Counted from the stretch's first letter, positions 33,400-42,451 are shown. The stretch is DNA of 64,000 nucleotides from Verrucolacustris abundans (GCA_965194535.1 OZ239145.1:372001-436000), one strand, 5' to 3'. A program made the numbers and translations. Notes: a model not told the origin generated them from the letters alone.

Positions 33400-34581
33400 A
33401 TGAAAGTCTTTCGAGGAATTCTGCTTCTTTTTGTGGGCATTGCGCTTGGGGTCTGGGTAGCGCCCCGATTGTCTGGGCTTTCTGGTGGATGGGGTGGGTG
33501 GGTGGAGAAGGCCAAGACGCGGATGCGCCCGGTATCTCGGGCAGAGACGAAGAGTGCGCCCGTCCGACCTGCGGCAGTGCCTGCTCCGCAGCCCTTTCGG
33601 CCTCTGAAAGCGGCTGAGGCGGTGGAAATTGGCCGTTTGATGGGCATAACCGAGGAGGCGACTCCCGTAAAAATCAGTAAGGCTTTTGAGCAGTCTGGGG
33701 GGCGCTGGGCATTTGCGGATGCAAGGAAGAGCGCATCACCAGAGCGACCTTGGGTGGCGGAACTTTTGCCGGGTCCTGTCGCTTACTGGCGTGTGAGAAG
33801 TTTGGGAGTGGCTGTGGCTGAGGCAATGGGGCGGGATTGGCTGGTTTGGAAGCAGAAAAATCCGTTGGGCGCGGTTTTGGATTTACGGGAGTGTTTACCT
33901 ACCCAAAGTTTGGAGGCGGCGGCTGAGGTGGCGGGGTTATTTGTAACTCCGGGCGAGGTTCTGTTTACGTGGAGGGATGGAGCGGGAAAGGAGAAGGTGT
34001 TTCGTTCGGATCGGCAACCTTTGGGAATGGGTGCTGGATATCCGCTCATTGTTCTAGTGGGATCTGAATTGCGGGGAGCAGGAGAGTTGCTGGCCTATCT
34101 TTTGCAGGAGCGGGGTGGAGCGATCCTGATTGGGCAATCCAGTGCAGGTCAGATGGGGTGGTTGGCTGAAACCCGGTTATCTTCGGGCCGATCTGTTTTC
34201 AAAATTCAAGGGGAGATTGTATTGCCGGGCGGACAAGCTCCTGTGGGAAGACCGTTACCCCCCGATCTGAATTTATTGGCGAGTGGGGTGGTGGATACGG
34301 AGATTTGGCCTGGGGGAGAGGCGACGATTGCATCTACCGTGGCGGAGGTGCCCCCGATCAAGAGACCCAATGAGGCCTCCCTCATACAAAATGAGGATGT
34401 GGAACAGGAGGGAATGATGTCGGCGGGAGATAAGAAAGATGAGGTTAAAAGACCCCCCCAAGATAAGGGGTTACAAAGGGCGGGAGATCTTCTCAGGGCA
34501 TTGAGAAAGTTTCCCCCAAGCAGACGGGCAACATTTGACCCATACCCTTTTCGGGGGCAAATTCTCTCTTTTCCAACCTAA
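33400..34581 (+). CDS. S41-like protein lacking catalytic residues (probable pseudoprotease)
   Basis: The 393-residue protein has an N-terminal membrane anchor or signal (GILLLFVGIALGVWVAP). Residues about 165-310 follow the S41 (C-terminal processing protease) core: GAVLDLRECLPTQSLEAAAE, then PLIVLVGSELRGAGELLAYL, then GGAILIGQSSAGQMGW. In active enzymes the second segment carries the nucleophile in SASASE and the third the lysine in GKG. Here they read GAGE and GQM, so Ser is Gly and Lys is Gln. No PDZ domain is apparent. It precedes the three-domain fusion gene with one base between stop and start, hence probable coupling. Confidence 0.7.
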   Translation: MKVFRGILLLFVGIALGVWVAPRLSGLSGGWGGWVEKAKTRMRPVSRAETKSAPVRPAAVPAPQPFRPLKAAEAVEIGRLMGITEEATPVKISKAFEQSGGRWAFADARKSASPERPWVAELLPGPVAYWRVRSLGVAVAEAMGRDWLVWKQKNPLGAVLDLRECLPTQSLEAAAEVAGLFVTPGEVLFTWRDGAGKEKVFRSDRQPLGMGAGYPLIVLVGSELRGAGELLAYLLQERGGAILIGQSSAGQMGWLAETRLSSGRSVFKIQGEIVLPGGQAPVGRPLPPDLNLLASGVVDTEIWPGGEATIASTVAEVPPIKRPNEASLIQNEDVEQEGMMSAGDKKDEVKRPPQDKGLQRAGDLLRALRKFPPSRRATFDPYPFRGQILSFPT

Positions 34582-34582
34582 A

Positions 34583-36757
34583 ATGAAGAACGTTTTATTT
34601 ATCTGTACGGGAAATGTTTGTCGTAGTCCCATGGCTGAAGAGCTACTGAGAAGTCAGCTAAACGGGGATCGAAATATTGCGGTGAGTTCGGCCGGAATTG
34701 GAGCCGTGAATGGTCAACCCCCAAGCTCCTATGCTATTGAAGTGATGAAGGAGAAGGGGCTGGATATCTCGCGCTCAAGGAGTCAACCCATTCATCAGGA
34801 GCTGGTTCGTAATGCAGATTGCATTTTTGTCATGACGTACGGGCATTTGGATTCTTTGCTTCTTCTCTATCCTTCGGCAGCTGAAAAAACATTTATGCTT
34901 CGTGAATTTCAAGCAGGTTTGGCGCCGGACGAGAGGGAGGTGGATGATCCTATTGGTCAATCCCGTGAAACGTATCGGGCGTGCCGAGATCAGATCGAGC
35001 AGTCCATTCCTTCTTTGCTGGAGGTAGTGCGAAACGGGGCAGGGAAGGGAGCAGTCGCAACGGGGGGGGCGGTGGCCATTGGATTGGCGGGAGATTCCTC
35101 GGGGAGGATTTTGATGGGAGAGGCGGCAGAAGTTCTACGAGATGAGGGGTGTCTAACGGTGATGTTAGCGGCGGGTGGAAGTGAGGAATTTCCTGAGATT
35201 GCGAAAGTAACGGCTGAGGCGATTGGAAGCGGTCGTCTACAAGGGGCAGTCCTGGTAGGAAGATCGGGAATAGGGCTTTGTATGGGGGCAAATCGCTTTC
35301 CAAGTGTACGGGCAGTGGTCGCAACTTCTCCGGAAATGGCTCGGCTAGCCCGAGAGCGATATCACGCGAATGTTCTCTGTTTAGGAGCGGATGATTTAGG
35401 GGCGTCGGATGCTCGGGCGTGTGTTCAGGAGTGGATCTCTGCTTCATTCCGAGGGGCTCGTTACGAGGAGTCGGTGAGTCGTTTGCAAAATCTAGGTGCG
35501 GGCAAGGGAGGAGATCCTGTGGGTCCGGACTTAGCCAAGACGGACACGCGGGTGGCTGAAGCGATTCGTTTGGAGCACCGACGCCAATCTGAAAATATTG
35601 AGTTGATCGCATCCGAAAACTTTACAAGCCCTGCCGTAATGCAGGCCCAAGGTTCGTGTTTAACGAACAAGTATGCGGAGGGTTATCCTGGGCGTCGCTG
35701 GTATGGCGGATGTGAGTTTGTGGATGACGTGGAGCAGGCAGCGATCGATCGGGCCAAGGAGTTGTTTGGGGCGGAGCATGCGAATGTCCAGCCACATTCC
35801 GGGGCGCAGGCCAACACGGCGGTGTATTTCGCTTTTCTGAAGCATGGGGACAAGATTTTGACGATGGATCTGGCTCATGGGGGCCATTTGACGCACGGGC
35901 ATCCAAAGAATTTCTCAGGAATGTTTTATACAGTGAAGCACTATGGTGTGGATCCGAAGACGGAGCGTGTAGACTACGATTTATTGGAAAAAGCGGCTCT
36001 GGAGTTCCAGCCTAAGATGATCACGGTAGGAGCGTCGGCGTACTCCAGGTTGCTGGACTATGCGAGAATGAGAGAGATTGCGGACAAGGTGGGGGCCCTC
36101 CTTTTTGCGGATATGGCGCACGTATCGGGACTGGTTGCGGGGGGAGTTCATCCCAATCCCGTGCCCCATGCGGATTTTGTGACCACGACGACGCACAAGG
36201 GTTTACGTGGGCCTAGAGGCGGAATTATTTTGTGCAAGGCCAAGTACGCAAAAGAGATTGATTCGATGGTTTTCCCTGGGGTTCAGGGCGGACCTTTGAT
36301 GCATGTGATTGCGGGTAAGGCGATCTGCTTTTTGGAGGCGTTAAAGCCGGAGTTTAAAGAGTATCAAGCCCAGGTGGTACGGAACGCACGAGCCTTGGCG
36401 GAGGGATTAAAGAAACACGGATATCGGATCGTATCTGGTGGAACGGACAATCATCTCATGCTGGTGGATTTGAGACCGGTGGGTATGGATGGAAAAGTGG
36501 CGCAGGAGGCGCTCGATGCCGCAGGAATTACGGTGAATAAGAACTCGATCCCGTTTGATACTGCCTCGCCGATGAAACCTTCGGGCATCCGATTGGGAAC
36601 GCCCGCCATGACAACACGCGGAATGAAGGAATCGGAGATGTTTGATATCGCAAATTTAATCCATCAGGCTTTGCAGAAGCGAAATGATCCTGCGGGGCTG
36701 GAAGCGGTACGAGCCGAAGTGCGACGTCTGACTGCGCTCTTTCCGCTGGCGAGTTAG
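34583..36757 (+). CDS. Three-domain fusion: low-molecular-weight phosphatase, RpiB-like domain, serine hydroxymethyltransferase
   Basis: One uninterrupted 724-codon frame. Residues 1-150 form a low-molecular-weight phosphatase with P-loop CTGNVCRS (Cys8, Arg14) and the general-acid region VDDP (Asp121/122). Residues about 161-302 have the RpiB fold (GDSSGRILMG, VLVGRSGIGLCMGANRFPSV, HANVLCLGADDLG), but the catalytic Cys and His positions are substituted. Residues about 316-724 are a complete serine hydroxymethyltransferase with PLP lysine 539 in TTTHKGLRGPRGG. It would make glycine and methylene-tetrahydrofolate. ATG 34583 is preferred over an upstream start inside the previous gene. In Bacillus subtilis separate ywlE, rpiB and glyA genes occur in this same order. 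Confidence 0.93.
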   Translation: MKNVLFICTGNVCRSPMAEELLRSQLNGDRNIAVSSAGIGAVNGQPPSSYAIEVMKEKGLDISRSRSQPIHQELVRNADCIFVMTYGHLDSLLLLYPSAAEKTFMLREFQAGLAPDEREVDDPIGQSRETYRACRDQIEQSIPSLLEVVRNGAGKGAVATGGAVAIGLAGDSSGRILMGEAAEVLRDEGCLTVMLAAGGSEEFPEIAKVTAEAIGSGRLQGAVLVGRSGIGLCMGANRFPSVRAVVATSPEMARLARERYHANVLCLGADDLGASDARACVQEWISASFRGARYEESVSRLQNLGAGKGGDPVGPDLAKTDTRVAEAIRLEHRRQSENIELIASENFTSPAVMQAQGSCLTNKYAEGYPGRRWYGGCEFVDDVEQAAIDRAKELFGAEHANVQPHSGAQANTAVYFAFLKHGDKILTMDLAHGGHLTHGHPKNFSGMFYTVKHYGVDPKTERVDYDLLEKAALEFQPKMITVGASAYSRLLDYARMREIADKVGALLFADMAHVSGLVAGGVHPNPVPHADFVTTTTHKGLRGPRGGIILCKAKYAKEIDSMVFPGVQGGPLMHVIAGKAICFLEALKPEFKEYQAQVVRNARALAEGLKKHGYRIVSGGTDNHLMLVDLRPVGMDGKVAQEALDAAGITVNKNSIPFDTASPMKPSGIRLGTPAMTTRGMKESEMFDIANLIHQALQKRNDPAGLEAVRAEVRRLTALFPLAS

Positions 36758-36769
36758 GCGGATTTTCCT

Positions 36770-37075
36770 TTGGCGAATCCCGCGGACTTGCAGGTCATCG
36801 GGAGAGAGTTAGCGATTCGATGGCCGGATGGTCAGGAGAGTTATGTGGGGTTGGAGGAGATGCGTAAAAGGTGTCCTTGTGCGGCATGTGCGGGCGAACC
36901 GGGTTTAACGAGATCAGTTCCTGGGTTTGATCAAAAGTTGACGGAGGAAAGTTTTCGGCTGAAGGGGATGCAACGGGTGGGAGGGTATGCGATTCAACCA
37001 ACGTGGGAGGATGGGCATGGGACGGGTATTTATTCGTGGGAGTATTTAGCAAAGATTTGTTCCACTCCTTCATGA
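36770..37075 (+). CDS. DUF971 domain protein
   Basis: The 101-residue protein is a stand-alone DUF971 domain (also found at the N-terminus of gamma-butyrobetaine hydroxylases). It has LAIRWPDGQESYVGLEEMRK, then CPCAAC with the conserved cysteines near residues 35-40, and GGYAIQPTWEDGHGTGIYSW near the C-terminus. Stand-alone members often sit near Fe-S or metal-related genes, but their role is unsettled. The start is TTG at 36770, 12 nt after the fusion gene. The stop overlaps the start of the transporter gene by 4 nt. Confidence 0.85.
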   Translation: MANPADLQVIGRELAIRWPDGQESYVGLEEMRKRCPCAACAGEPGLTRSVPGFDQKLTEESFRLKGMQRVGGYAIQPTWEDGHGTGIYSWEYLAKICSTPS

Positions 37076-38316
37076 GATCTTCAGAGCGAATTGGGCCGGC
37101 AGGCAAAGGGGAAATCTTTGCATGGTGTTGGTACGATTTTGCGAACAGTGCATTTGTGACGGTTGTGATCACCGTGGTTGGCGGTGTTTTTTTTACTCGA
37201 ACGATTTGTGGGGAGGCTTCGTGGGCTGAGTTTGTTTGGGGGCTCGCCCTTTCTGTATCGGCCGTTGGGGCGATGATTGCGGGTCCGTTTCTGGGTAGGT
37301 GGGCGGATCGGAGGGCTTCCAAAAAGCCTGCGCTTATTGGGGTGACTCTGGTGTGTGTTGTAGGAACTGCACTTTTGGGATTGGGAAAGTGGGGTGTGGA
37401 AGGGGCAGTCGCCATTTTGGTTGTGGCCAACTCTGCTTTTTTGCTGGGAGAAAATCTTGTGGCTTCGTTTCTTCCTGAGTTGGCGGAGCCAGGACAGAGG
37501 GGAAGAGTGAGTGCGTACGGCTGGGCCTTTGGATATTTGGGAGGTCTGATCTCTTTAGGATTGGCACTGATTTTGTTGCGGCAGGGCGGAGAGTCTGTAA
37601 CCCAACAGGTTTTCTTCATGACTGCGGTGTTTATCTTTGTCGCATCCCTACCGACGGCTCTTTTTTTGCGGGAGCGGGCTGTGCCTCAAGTATATGTTCA
37701 GGTGGAGCCTGACTGGAAAACAATTTGGCGCACGGTTCAAGCCAACCCCAACCTGATGACTTTACTGGTCGGGCTAACACTCGCTTTAGCCGGCTTGAGT
37801 GCCGTAGTGGGCTTCGCATCGATTTATGCAACGAAAGAGATCGGTTTTACGTTGGAAGGCACGGTAAAACTCTTTGTATGTTTGCAGGTGGCGGCAGCTG
37901 TGGGGGCTCTGGTAACGGGGCGGTGGCAGGATCGGGGGGGGGCGAAGCCCGTGCTCATGTGGGCGTTGGGTTTGTGGGTGTTAGTGAGTGTGGGGGCGTG
38001 GTGGAGTCGTTCGGCTGAATTGTTTTACATCGTGGCGGTGGGGGCAGGGGTGGGGATGGGGTGGTTGCAGTCGGCCGGGCGTGCCGCTGTGGCTGAGATG
38101 ACGCCTGTGGGCAAGGAGGGGGAGTGTTTTGGGTTATGGGGCTTTGCGGGAAAGCTGGCAGGGATTGGGGGGCCGTTGGCGTTTGGGGGTGTGGCTGCGT
38201 TATTCGGAATGCGTAGTGCGATTCTGATCAACGGGGTCTGGTTTTTGCTGGGGGGTTTGCTTTTAGGACGGGTAAAGTTAGTGGATGGGAAACTTGTCGT
38301 GGAGCCAAGGGGATAG
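37072..38316 (+). CDS. MFS transporter of the UMF1/Atg22-like family
   Basis: The 414-residue membrane protein has about twelve hydrophobic segments. The UMF1 signature is visible near residue 18 as WCWYDFANSAFVTVV, and GPFLGRWADRRASKKPAL between helices 2 and 3 is the usual MFS loop motif. Atg22, the yeast relative, exports amino acids from the vacuole; the bacterial substrate is unknown. ATG at 37072 overlaps the DUF971 stop (ATGA). The frame extends upstream to 37003, but that part lies in DUF971 and lacks family similarity. Confidence 0.87.
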   Translation: MRSSERIGPAGKGEIFAWCWYDFANSAFVTVVITVVGGVFFTRTICGEASWAEFVWGLALSVSAVGAMIAGPFLGRWADRRASKKPALIGVTLVCVVGTALLGLGKWGVEGAVAILVVANSAFLLGENLVASFLPELAEPGQRGRVSAYGWAFGYLGGLISLGLALILLRQGGESVTQQVFFMTAVFIFVASLPTALFLRERAVPQVYVQVEPDWKTIWRTVQANPNLMTLLVGLTLALAGLSAVVGFASIYATKEIGFTLEGTVKLFVCLQVAAAVGALVTGRWQDRGGAKPVLMWALGLWVLVSVGAWWSRSAELFYIVAVGAGVGMGWLQSAGRAAVAEMTPVGKEGECFGLWGFAGKLAGIGGPLAFGGVAALFGMRSAILINGVWFLLGGLLLGRVKLVDGKLVVEPRG

Positions 38317-39001
38317 TCAGAGTAAAAAAAAGGAGTTGGGTGCTTATCGGATGTTAGGGTTGGGTCGGGAAATGAAATCGATCCGCCGGCGATCGGCGGC
38401 AGATCAAGCTGGGTTGTATCGGTACATTGGAGAGGGAACAGTTGAACGTCCGTGGTTGAAGGTAACTCGAGCGGAGTATTTACAGACGAGAGCCGGCGTG
38501 CAGGTAGAGTGTTTGGGAAAAAGAAGAGCGACGGATGTGGATCAGGTAAAGATTGAGAAAAAAACTTACGATGTTTTGGCTTCGAGAGAGTCCACAGCGG
38601 CAGGATTGCGCGAGGCATTTCGCCAGGCCCATGGGAGAGGAATGACGCCACGGGAGTTGGAGTTGTATGGCAAGGCAGCGGGGGAAGCGGGTTTAACTTT
38701 TAAACCTGATTTGAGAGCGAAAGCCGCTGGAACGCGCAGGCGGTTACTGGCTGAGGTCGTGGAGAAAGTGGAGAATCGCGCGCGGGGAGGCGAGGTTCGA
38801 CTTCAGGAGATGTGGGCGGCTGTGGCAGGAGAAGAGACGGCGCAGGAGTCGATGTTGGAGTATGTAGATCGATTTAAGGGTGCAGCTTACATTCGATGTA
38901 TGAGTTCAACGAGAAGGCACGAGATTGGAAGAAGGATGGGGTTGAAGGAAAGGCTTTCGGAAAAGTTGGGTGTAAAAATCCGGAGGCTGGGGTTTCGGTA
39001 A
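38285..39001 (+). CDS. DUF721 (DciA-like) protein
   Basis: The last 70 residues of this basic 238-residue protein follow the DUF721 pattern: LQEMWAAVAGEETAQES, then AAYIRCMSSTRRHEI, then LKERLSEKLGVKIRRLGF. In other bacteria DUF721 proteins (DciA) load the replicative helicase DnaB. The first 160 residues are highly charged and unlike typical DciA, so function is only tentative. The start is uncertain: ATG 38285 overlaps the transporter gene by 32 nt, while ATG 38351 and ATG 38372 are alternatives with equally weak ribosome sites. It is last in the purD-led plus-strand run. Confidence 0.65.
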   Translation: MGNLSWSQGDSQSKKKELGAYRMLGLGREMKSIRRRSAADQAGLYRYIGEGTVERPWLKVTRAEYLQTRAGVQVECLGKRRATDVDQVKIEKKTYDVLASRESTAAGLREAFRQAHGRGMTPRELELYGKAAGEAGLTFKPDLRAKAAGTRRRLLAEVVEKVENRARGGEVRLQEMWAAVAGEETAQESMLEYVDRFKGAAYIRCMSSTRRHEIGRRMGLKERLSEKLGVKIRRLGFR

Positions 39002-39024
39002 TTTTATTGAATCGGTTCTAGCTT

Positions 39025-39624
39025 TTAATATTTAACACTGCAGCCGTAGGGCTTTGTTTCAGGGTTCGGAACGGGTTTGCCCGCAAGGGCAGCGTCGAGA
39101 GCTTGCCGAACATAATTTTCTGCTTTGCTACAATCCTCTGGATTTGCAGATCGGATGCTATCAATCGCGCCTATGTAAATAATTTTACCCTCAGGATTGA
39201 TAACAAACATCTGGGGTGTTGTCTTTGCGCCGAACTGTTGGCCCACACTACCCGAGGGGTCGAGTAGGACTGCAGTGGGTACGGCATTTTTATCCTTTGT
39301 ATCGGCATCAGCCTGAGGGCCAGTTCGGTGACCCTGTTTGCCTGGTGCGGAGGAGATGATCGAGAGCCAGACCACGCCCTTGGCGGTATATTCTTTCTGA
39401 AGTTTCTGCATATTCCCGCCCGAGTACTGTTTTTTTACGAAGGGACAATCTGGATTGAGCCACTCCAATACAACGAATTTCCCTGCAAAAGCAGATAGTT
39501 TTTGAGGGTTATCCTTGGAGTCCTTTAATGTGAAATCAGGAGCTGGCTCGCCAATCTCAACCTCTGCACGTGCAGAGAGAACAAGAGACAAGAGAAGAGA
39601 GGTGGTAAGGAAGATCTTTTTCAT
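39025..39624 (-). CDS. Secreted thioredoxin-fold redoxin (AhpC/TSA-like)
   Basis: The 199-residue product begins with a signal peptide (MKKIFLTTSLLLSLVLSARA) and continues with a peroxiredoxin-like domain: IGEPAPDFTLKDSKDN, then the active-site region LEWLNPDCPFVKKQYSGG and TPQMFVINPEGKIIYIGAI. One cysteine (in NPDCPF) occupies the active-site position. Two further Cys near the C-terminus (PEDCSKAE, YGCSVKY) could form disulfides. This type is commonly annotated as thioredoxin family or redoxin-domain protein and would act in the periplasm. It converges on the DUF721 gene with 23 nt between. Confidence 0.83.
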   Translation of the reverse strand: MKKIFLTTSLLLSLVLSARAEVEIGEPAPDFTLKDSKDNPQKLSAFAGKFVVLEWLNPDCPFVKKQYSGGNMQKLQKEYTAKGVVWLSIISSAPGKQGHRTGPQADADTKDKNAVPTAVLLDPSGSVGQQFGAKTTPQMFVINPEGKIIYIGAIDSIRSANPEDCSKAENYVRQALDAALAGKPVPNPETKPYGCSVKY

Positions 39625-39708
39625 TCATTCACCATCCCACGGACATTCTGCAGGTCAAGATAGGACACGAACTTTGGGCCACCCGTGGCCATCCATCCTA
39701 AAAGATGC

Positions 39709-40185
39709 TTAACAAGCTGAGAGGGCGGACTGGATCTTTTTGAAGTCGGGAAGTTCTAACGGCGTAGGGGTCTGTTCGGAGTATTTGATGACCCCGTTTT
39801 TATCGATTACGAAGGCAGCGCGGGCGCTGACGGAGCCCAACCCGATCAGGTCGGGGAGGAGAGTGCCGTAGGCTTTGCTGACTTCCTTGTTGAGATCACT
39901 GAGGAGGGGGAGAGAGATCTTCTCTTTATCGGCCCATGCTTCTTGTGCGAAGGGGGAGTCGACGCTGATCGCGTAAACGGCGGCATCCAGCTTTTCGTAA
40001 CTAGATATGCCAGCGGAAACATCGCACATCTCCTTCGTGCAGACGCCAGTGAAGGCCAGAGGGAAGAACAGGAGGACAGTCTTTTTCTTACCGAAATTGT
40101 CGGAAAGTTTGATGTCCTTGAGGTCCTCGCCCCGTTTGGTCTTCAGGGTGAAGTCGGGTGCTTTTGTTCCTACAGAGATGGCCAT
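39709..40185 (-). CDS. Peroxiredoxin (AhpE/AhpC-TSA family)
   Basis: The cytosolic 158-residue protein reduces peroxides. The peroxidatic site is in FFPLAFTGVCTKEMCDVS (Thr and Cys at about residues 46-49 of the motif, with a second Cys five residues later that could resolve the sulfenic acid). The N-terminus VGTKAPDFTLKTKRG and AAFVIDKNGVIKYSE near residue 124 are typical. ATG 40185. It lies just downstream of pnp on the same strand with an 18-nt spacer, so it may be read from the pnp message. Confidence 0.9.
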   Translation of the reverse strand: MAISVGTKAPDFTLKTKRGEDLKDIKLSDNFGKKKTVLLFFPLAFTGVCTKEMCDVSAGISSYEKLDAAVYAISVDSPFAQEAWADKEKISLPLLSDLNKEVSKAYGTLLPDLIGLGSVSARAAFVIDKNGVIKYSEQTPTPLELPDFKKIQSALSAC

Positions 40186-40203
40186 GGGATTGTCCTTTTG
40201 CTC

Positions 40204-42351
40204 TTAGTTACGGCCGGGTGCGCCGTTTGCACCTGATGCGTCGCGAAGAACTGCTTTTCGGGACAGTTTGACCCGTCCCTTGTCATCGACGCCGATGCAT
40301 TTCACTTCGATTAGGTCACCCATCTTGACGGCATCGTCAACTCGTTCGACCCGGCCTTCGGCGAGTTCGGAGATATGAACCAAGCCGTCGCGGCCTGGGA
40401 AGATTTCAACAAAGGCACCGAAATCCTTGAGGGAGACGACTCGGCCTTTGTAGGTCTTGCCGACTTCAATATCCCCAGTCAGACCTGAGATGAGTTCCTT
40501 TGCACGAGCCATGGCAGGGCCAGTATTGGCGTAAATGCGGACGGTGCCATCGTCCTCGACATTCACCTCAGCACCCGTTTCGGCGCAAATGCCTTTAATC
40601 GTTTTTCCGCCCGGTCCGATCAGAAGCCCAATTTTGTCCTGCGGGATTTTGAGCATTTCGATCTGCGGTGCGTATTGGGAGAGTTTCGAGCGGTGAGCGG
40701 GCAAGATGGTGCTCATGAATTTGAGGATGTCGTGACGAGCCTTGGTGGCGCGGTCGATGGCATCCTTCAACATGGCAAGGGGAAGGCCCGGGAGTTTGAG
40801 GTCCAGTTGGAAACCAGTCACACCCTGTGCGGTACCGCACAATTTAAAGTCCATGTCGCCGAAGTGATCTTCGCTTCCGATGATGTCGGTGAGCATTTGG
40901 TGGCGGAGCATTTTCGTGCCCGCGGCGTCAAATTCGGTGACGAGTCCGACGCTAATGCCTGCAACGGGCGCTTTTAGAGGAACGCCTGCATCCAGAAGGG
41001 CAAGGGTGCCTCCGCAAACGGAGGCCATAGACGTAGAGCCATTGGATTCCATGATTTCTGAGGAGACGCGTATTGCGTAACCGAATTCGGATCCAGATGG
41101 GATGACGGGCTCAATGGAGCGTTCAGCGAGAGCCCCGTGCCCGATTTCACGACGACTCTGCCCACCAAACCGACCTGTTTCGCCTACGGAGAAAGGAGGG
41201 AAGTTGTAGTGAAGGATGAAGCGTTTGCTGTCGGATCCGCCCGTATAGGCGTCGATCTGCTGGGCCTCGTCTAACGGTCCGAGGGTAGCCAAGCAGATAG
41301 CTTGGGTCTCGCCTCGTGCGAAGAGGGAAGAACCGTGAGAGCGGGGAAGAATACCGACTTCGCCCGTGAGATTACGGACCTGGTCGGCGGGGCGTCCGTC
41401 GCAGCGTTTGTTTTTGTCCAGAATGCTGGTGCGGAATGCTTTTTTCTGCAGATAGTCGAACGCTTGGGAGATTTCGAAGGAAGTAGCTGTGGGAAATTTT
41501 TCCAAGACCTTCGCTTTGACTTCGTCCTTGAGAGTTTCGACGGCTTTGTAGCGATCGACTTTCGAAGGCTGATAAATAGCGGCTTCGATCCGAGATCCCG
41601 CCACGCTGTAGGCGACCTCGAGGAGTTCGTCTTTCACGAGAAGAAGGGGGGCCTGGCGTTTCTTTTTTCCGTGGGACGCAGCCAGCTCTTTTTGAATCTT
41701 GATGATCGGCTGAATGGATTGCTGGGCGAATTCGAGGGCAGCCTTGAATTCGGCTTCGGGTAGTTCTTTGGCACTGCCTTCGATCATGAGAGATTCGTGT
41801 TCCGTGCCAACGTAAACGAGGTCGAGATCGCTTTCGGCATTCTCGTTATGGGTGGGATTCGCGATGAATTTTCCCGCAACGCGTGCAACGCGAACGGCGG
41901 CGATGGGTCCAGCCCAAGGGATATCGGAGACCATGAGGGCGGCGGAGGCTCCGTTGAGGGCAAGAATATCGGGATCGTTTTGGCCATCGGCGCTAAGAAG
42001 GATGGCGATGACTTGAGTATCGTAAAAATAGCCTTTGGGAAAGAGGGGACGAAGGGGGCGATCGATCATCCTGCAGGTGAGGATCTCTTTTTCGGTCGGG
42101 CGACCTTCCCGGCGGAAGTAGCTTCCGGGGATGCGACCTACGGCGGCAGCTTTTTCCTTATATTCAACGGTGAGAGGGAAGAAGTCTTGGCCGTCTTTGA
42201 CTTTCGTGGCTGAGACTGCAGTGACGATGATGACCGTTTCACCCATGGTGACGAGGGCAGCGCCGTCGGCGAGTTTGGCGAGTTTGCCGGTTTCGATGTG
42301 AAGGTCGCGGTCGCCCAAGCGGGCAGTAAGGGTTTTGTGGTTGGAGCTCAT
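40204..42351 (-). CDS. pnp: Polyribonucleotide nucleotidyltransferase (PNPase)
   Basis: A 3'-5' phosphorolytic exoribonuclease of the degradosome. The 715-residue product has two RNase PH domains (about 1-230 and 300-545; FFPLTVEYKEKAAAVGRIPG in the first, GHGALAERSIEPVIP in the second), a KH domain (KIGLLIGPGGKTIKGI) and a C-terminal S1 domain (GRVVSLKDFGAFVEIFPGRD). ATG 42351 starts the family N-terminus; the frame continues 35 codons upstream without family similarity. It follows rpsO, the conserved rpsO-pnp order, after 203 nt that hold an imperfect hairpin. Confidence 0.96.
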   Translation of the reverse strand: MSSNHKTLTARLGDRDLHIETGKLAKLADGAALVTMGETVIIVTAVSATKVKDGQDFFPLTVEYKEKAAAVGRIPGSYFRREGRPTEKEILTCRMIDRPLRPLFPKGYFYDTQVIAILLSADGQNDPDILALNGASAALMVSDIPWAGPIAAVRVARVAGKFIANPTHNENAESDLDLVYVGTEHESLMIEGSAKELPEAEFKAALEFAQQSIQPIIKIQKELAASHGKKKRQAPLLLVKDELLEVAYSVAGSRIEAAIYQPSKVDRYKAVETLKDEVKAKVLEKFPTATSFEISQAFDYLQKKAFRTSILDKNKRCDGRPADQVRNLTGEVGILPRSHGSSLFARGETQAICLATLGPLDEAQQIDAYTGGSDSKRFILHYNFPPFSVGETGRFGGQSRREIGHGALAERSIEPVIPSGSEFGYAIRVSSEIMESNGSTSMASVCGGTLALLDAGVPLKAPVAGISVGLVTEFDAAGTKMLRHQMLTDIIGSEDHFGDMDFKLCGTAQGVTGFQLDLKLPGLPLAMLKDAIDRATKARHDILKFMSTILPAHRSKLSQYAPQIEMLKIPQDKIGLLIGPGGKTIKGICAETGAEVNVEDDGTVRIYANTGPAMARAKELISGLTGDIEVGKTYKGRVVSLKDFGAFVEIFPGRDGLVHISELAEGRVERVDDAVKMGDLIEVKCIGVDDKGRVKLSRKAVLRDASGANGAPGRN

Positions 42352-42451
42352 AGTTGGATGGGTTCTGTGGGTCGCAACAAAGCATAGCCCAGATCGAGGA
42401 AAGATCGGGATAGGTGAGGAAGCCAAGGACCAGCTCGGGTGGCTTTCAGAG

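Noticed and set aside
39677..39690. Hairpin GGCCA/TGGCC between the redoxin and peroxiredoxin genes as an intrinsic terminator
   Set aside because: Only five pairs and no T-run follow on either strand, so termination is not supported.
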